The notes under the pieces: generated by a model
What the model was told of the DNA's origin: nothing
The model's input: the letters and a program-made list of their open reading frames with translations, nothing else
The model's database searches: none
Position numbers and translations under genes: made by a program
Shown here: positions 62,281 to 64,000 of the stretch, in pieces
Numbering within the stretch: position 1 is the stretch's first letter
How the letters are laid out: each line of letters starts with the position of its first letter
Assembly (NCBI RefSeq): GCF_963675165.1
Contig: NC_087392.1
Location: 2,557,001 to 2,621,000 of the forward strand
Origin: Halichondria panicea
Taxonomy: Eukaryota; Porifera; Demospongiae; Suberitida; Halichondriidae
DNA: 64,000 nucleotides
Direction: 5' to 3'

Positions 62281-64000
62281 GTGAGTGCCACTACGTACGT
62301 ACATGTACTAGTAGATCTGCAATCTAACCATAGATAATAGAGTATAGAAATGTCTCTATTATCTATTAAACTTGCAAATCATTGTTTTCCAAGTTATTAT
62401 TGGCTGGCTAACTATGACTATATATATATATATACCCGTACCCTAGAACTGTTACTTATCAGTGTCATCTTTCTGCTGTTCAGTATGTATAAAACTTGTA
62501 AGGTACATGTAAACAAAAACGACGGATGTGGATGATCTTCAATCAGTTGCTGTTCATGAGATTGAAGTTTTGTACGTTTGAATCGTTTCCATCAAACCTC
62601 TTAGCTGCGCCTGCTATTGAGTTGGCACCATTCCTGTATGCATGACGATGTAGCAGTACAAGGGTGTGTATTGTGCACCAATTTCCTTTCTGCATTAACC
62701 AAGGTCTTTCACACCCATTGTGTATTTGTGGCCCTGTTGTCAGTTTTCTATGAAACCTCTAGGTGTCTGGATGATAAAAGCACCCTAGTTTTGAATAGCC
62801 AAAATGAGTAATCACGCTATCACGCTGTCACATCGTTCCTAGATTCAAAGCCGATAAGTGCTTTCCTTATTGTGTCACGTAAGAACACACTGTACATGTA
62901 GGTACATGGGGTGGTGTCAAATGAGTACATGTGTATGGTATGGAAGAGATCACATGTATGTATTAGGTGCTCATGCTAGTGAACAGGTCATGCACACACA
63001 GGGTTCATTTAAACACCCCCCTGGCTTCTGCTTGGGATAACATTTCAGTTTGTTGAGCCATTTGAACCGTTTAACTCTTTGTTTAGAGCCTGAGGGGCAT
63101 GTACATTTGATTGATGTTTTTTATTTCCCACCCTGCTTTTTGGGGAAAACTGTCTGTATAATAGCTTCCTCTTCCTGTGTGTGCCAAGGAAAGTGCAATT
63201 AACCTTTAATAGAGCTATTGTCGCTGATACTTTTGTTGGGAACCAAGGTTAGGAAATATGTTAACCCGAGGTGCGTAGGTGGCCGTACATGTAGTCTGCC
63301 AGTGTGTTGTTTGTTTGTAATTTCTGAGTCTGCTCACCTGACTGTCTATAGCCACAACACAACAAATTATTAACTTCTATGGTATAGATTTTGTTTTTTG
63401 TCTAAGAAGCTTGGAGTGCACGTTGGCTATAGAGGCGGCTTTAATTCGATACACATCCGCACTGCAGCCGCGATTGTTTTCATGCAAAGATTACAGGATT
63501 GTTCGCTGAATCTATTGTGACCCTAGTCCCAGTGCATGTCTTAGCGTTCACATATAATATGAACTTCAGTCTGTTAAGTGCTGCTTTAGGTTTCCATGCT
63601 CATAAGTACTATGCTGCTTTTCGCATTTGTAAAAAACAATTGCGGAGGGCTTAGCACTTTAGTGCTCTAATTATGTAATGAGAGTACAATTTCCTTTTCG
63701 TATAATGACATAGGTTTAGTTATCAGAGTCATGTGTTGTGAACTCATCAACTCTGGCATGAGGTCAGGGTTTACCAGCAATTAAAAATACTAACAGTCCA
63801 TGTCTATAGGCTTGCTCCCATTAGTGATGATGTATTCTCGCAATTAAGATATTGTTTTGTAAACAGTGGATCTATTGTTGCCAAGGCTGATGGCTTAATT
63901 GTGTGTCTAACTGGTTTCCGCAAATAATTTATGTATCATACGAGTACTCTCGGCATTTGAATGTCACATTTATGTAACTATCCCACATGCACACCCACAG
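62281..64000 (+). other. Presumed first intron of the RAD6-like gene, or intergenic
   Basis: 1,720 bp without a recognisable coding exon or RNA gene. A short TA run lies near 62420-62432. The final bases, CACCCACAG, look like a 3' splice site. Confidence 0.45.

Noticed and set aside
1-64000. tRNA or rRNA genes
   Set aside because: No stretch with both A- and B-box consensus or rRNA core sequence was noticed; a tRNAscan run would settle it.

Overview
This window is nuclear DNA of an invertebrate animal. The genes are split by many short introns (about 60-600 bp) with GT..AG borders. They include animal-type genes: a sarcoglycan, an AF4/FMR2-family scaffold, C2CD3, an NDFIP adaptor and a DDIAS/noxin homologue. 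Compact spacing, shared divergent promoters and divergence from vertebrate orthologues fit a sponge or another early-branching animal best, but the species cannot be fixed from sequence alone. No rRNA, tRNA, CRISPR array or bacterial operon was seen.

All gene models were built by hand from open frames, splice consensus and phase continuity. Order and strand: NDFIP-like (124-1197, +); RPB5/POLR2E (1410-2267, -); Rab30-like GTPase (2624-3572, -); PCF11 (3970-8661, +); AFF-family scaffold (9077-20604, +); a two-exon gene that may be a mastermind-like coactivator (21059-24542, +); ALKBH8-like RRM-AlkB protein without methyltransferase (25780-29299, -); DDIAS/noxin-like (29332-31183, +); MLH1 (31343-37415, -); IK/RED (37602-42176, +); gamma/delta-type sarcoglycan (42321-43389, -); acylglycerol kinase AGK (43500-45601, +); an unrecognised single-pass membrane protein with a PDZ-ligand tail (45861-52531, -); C2CD3 (52951-60543, +); porphobilinogen deaminase HMBS (60698-61791, -); and a short first exon resembling the start of RAD6/UBE2A (62260-62280, +) whose remainder would lie outside.

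From 21 kb to the end the genes alternate strand without exception, so each gene shares a promoter region with one neighbour and a terminator region with the other. The tightest head-to-head pair, ALKBH8-like/DDIAS-like, has start codons only 32 bp apart. Several genes act in transcription and RNA processing (RPB5, PCF11, AFF, IK) or genome maintenance (MLH1, DDIAS), but no single pathway unites the window.

Non-coding DNA holds several small inverted-repeat elements. One is an apparent hAT-type insertion with an 8-bp target duplication nested inside another element. There is also a ~100-bp tandem array in an ALKBH8 intron, a tandem duplication of one gene's 3' end, and two (CA)n tracts directly against 3' splice sites.
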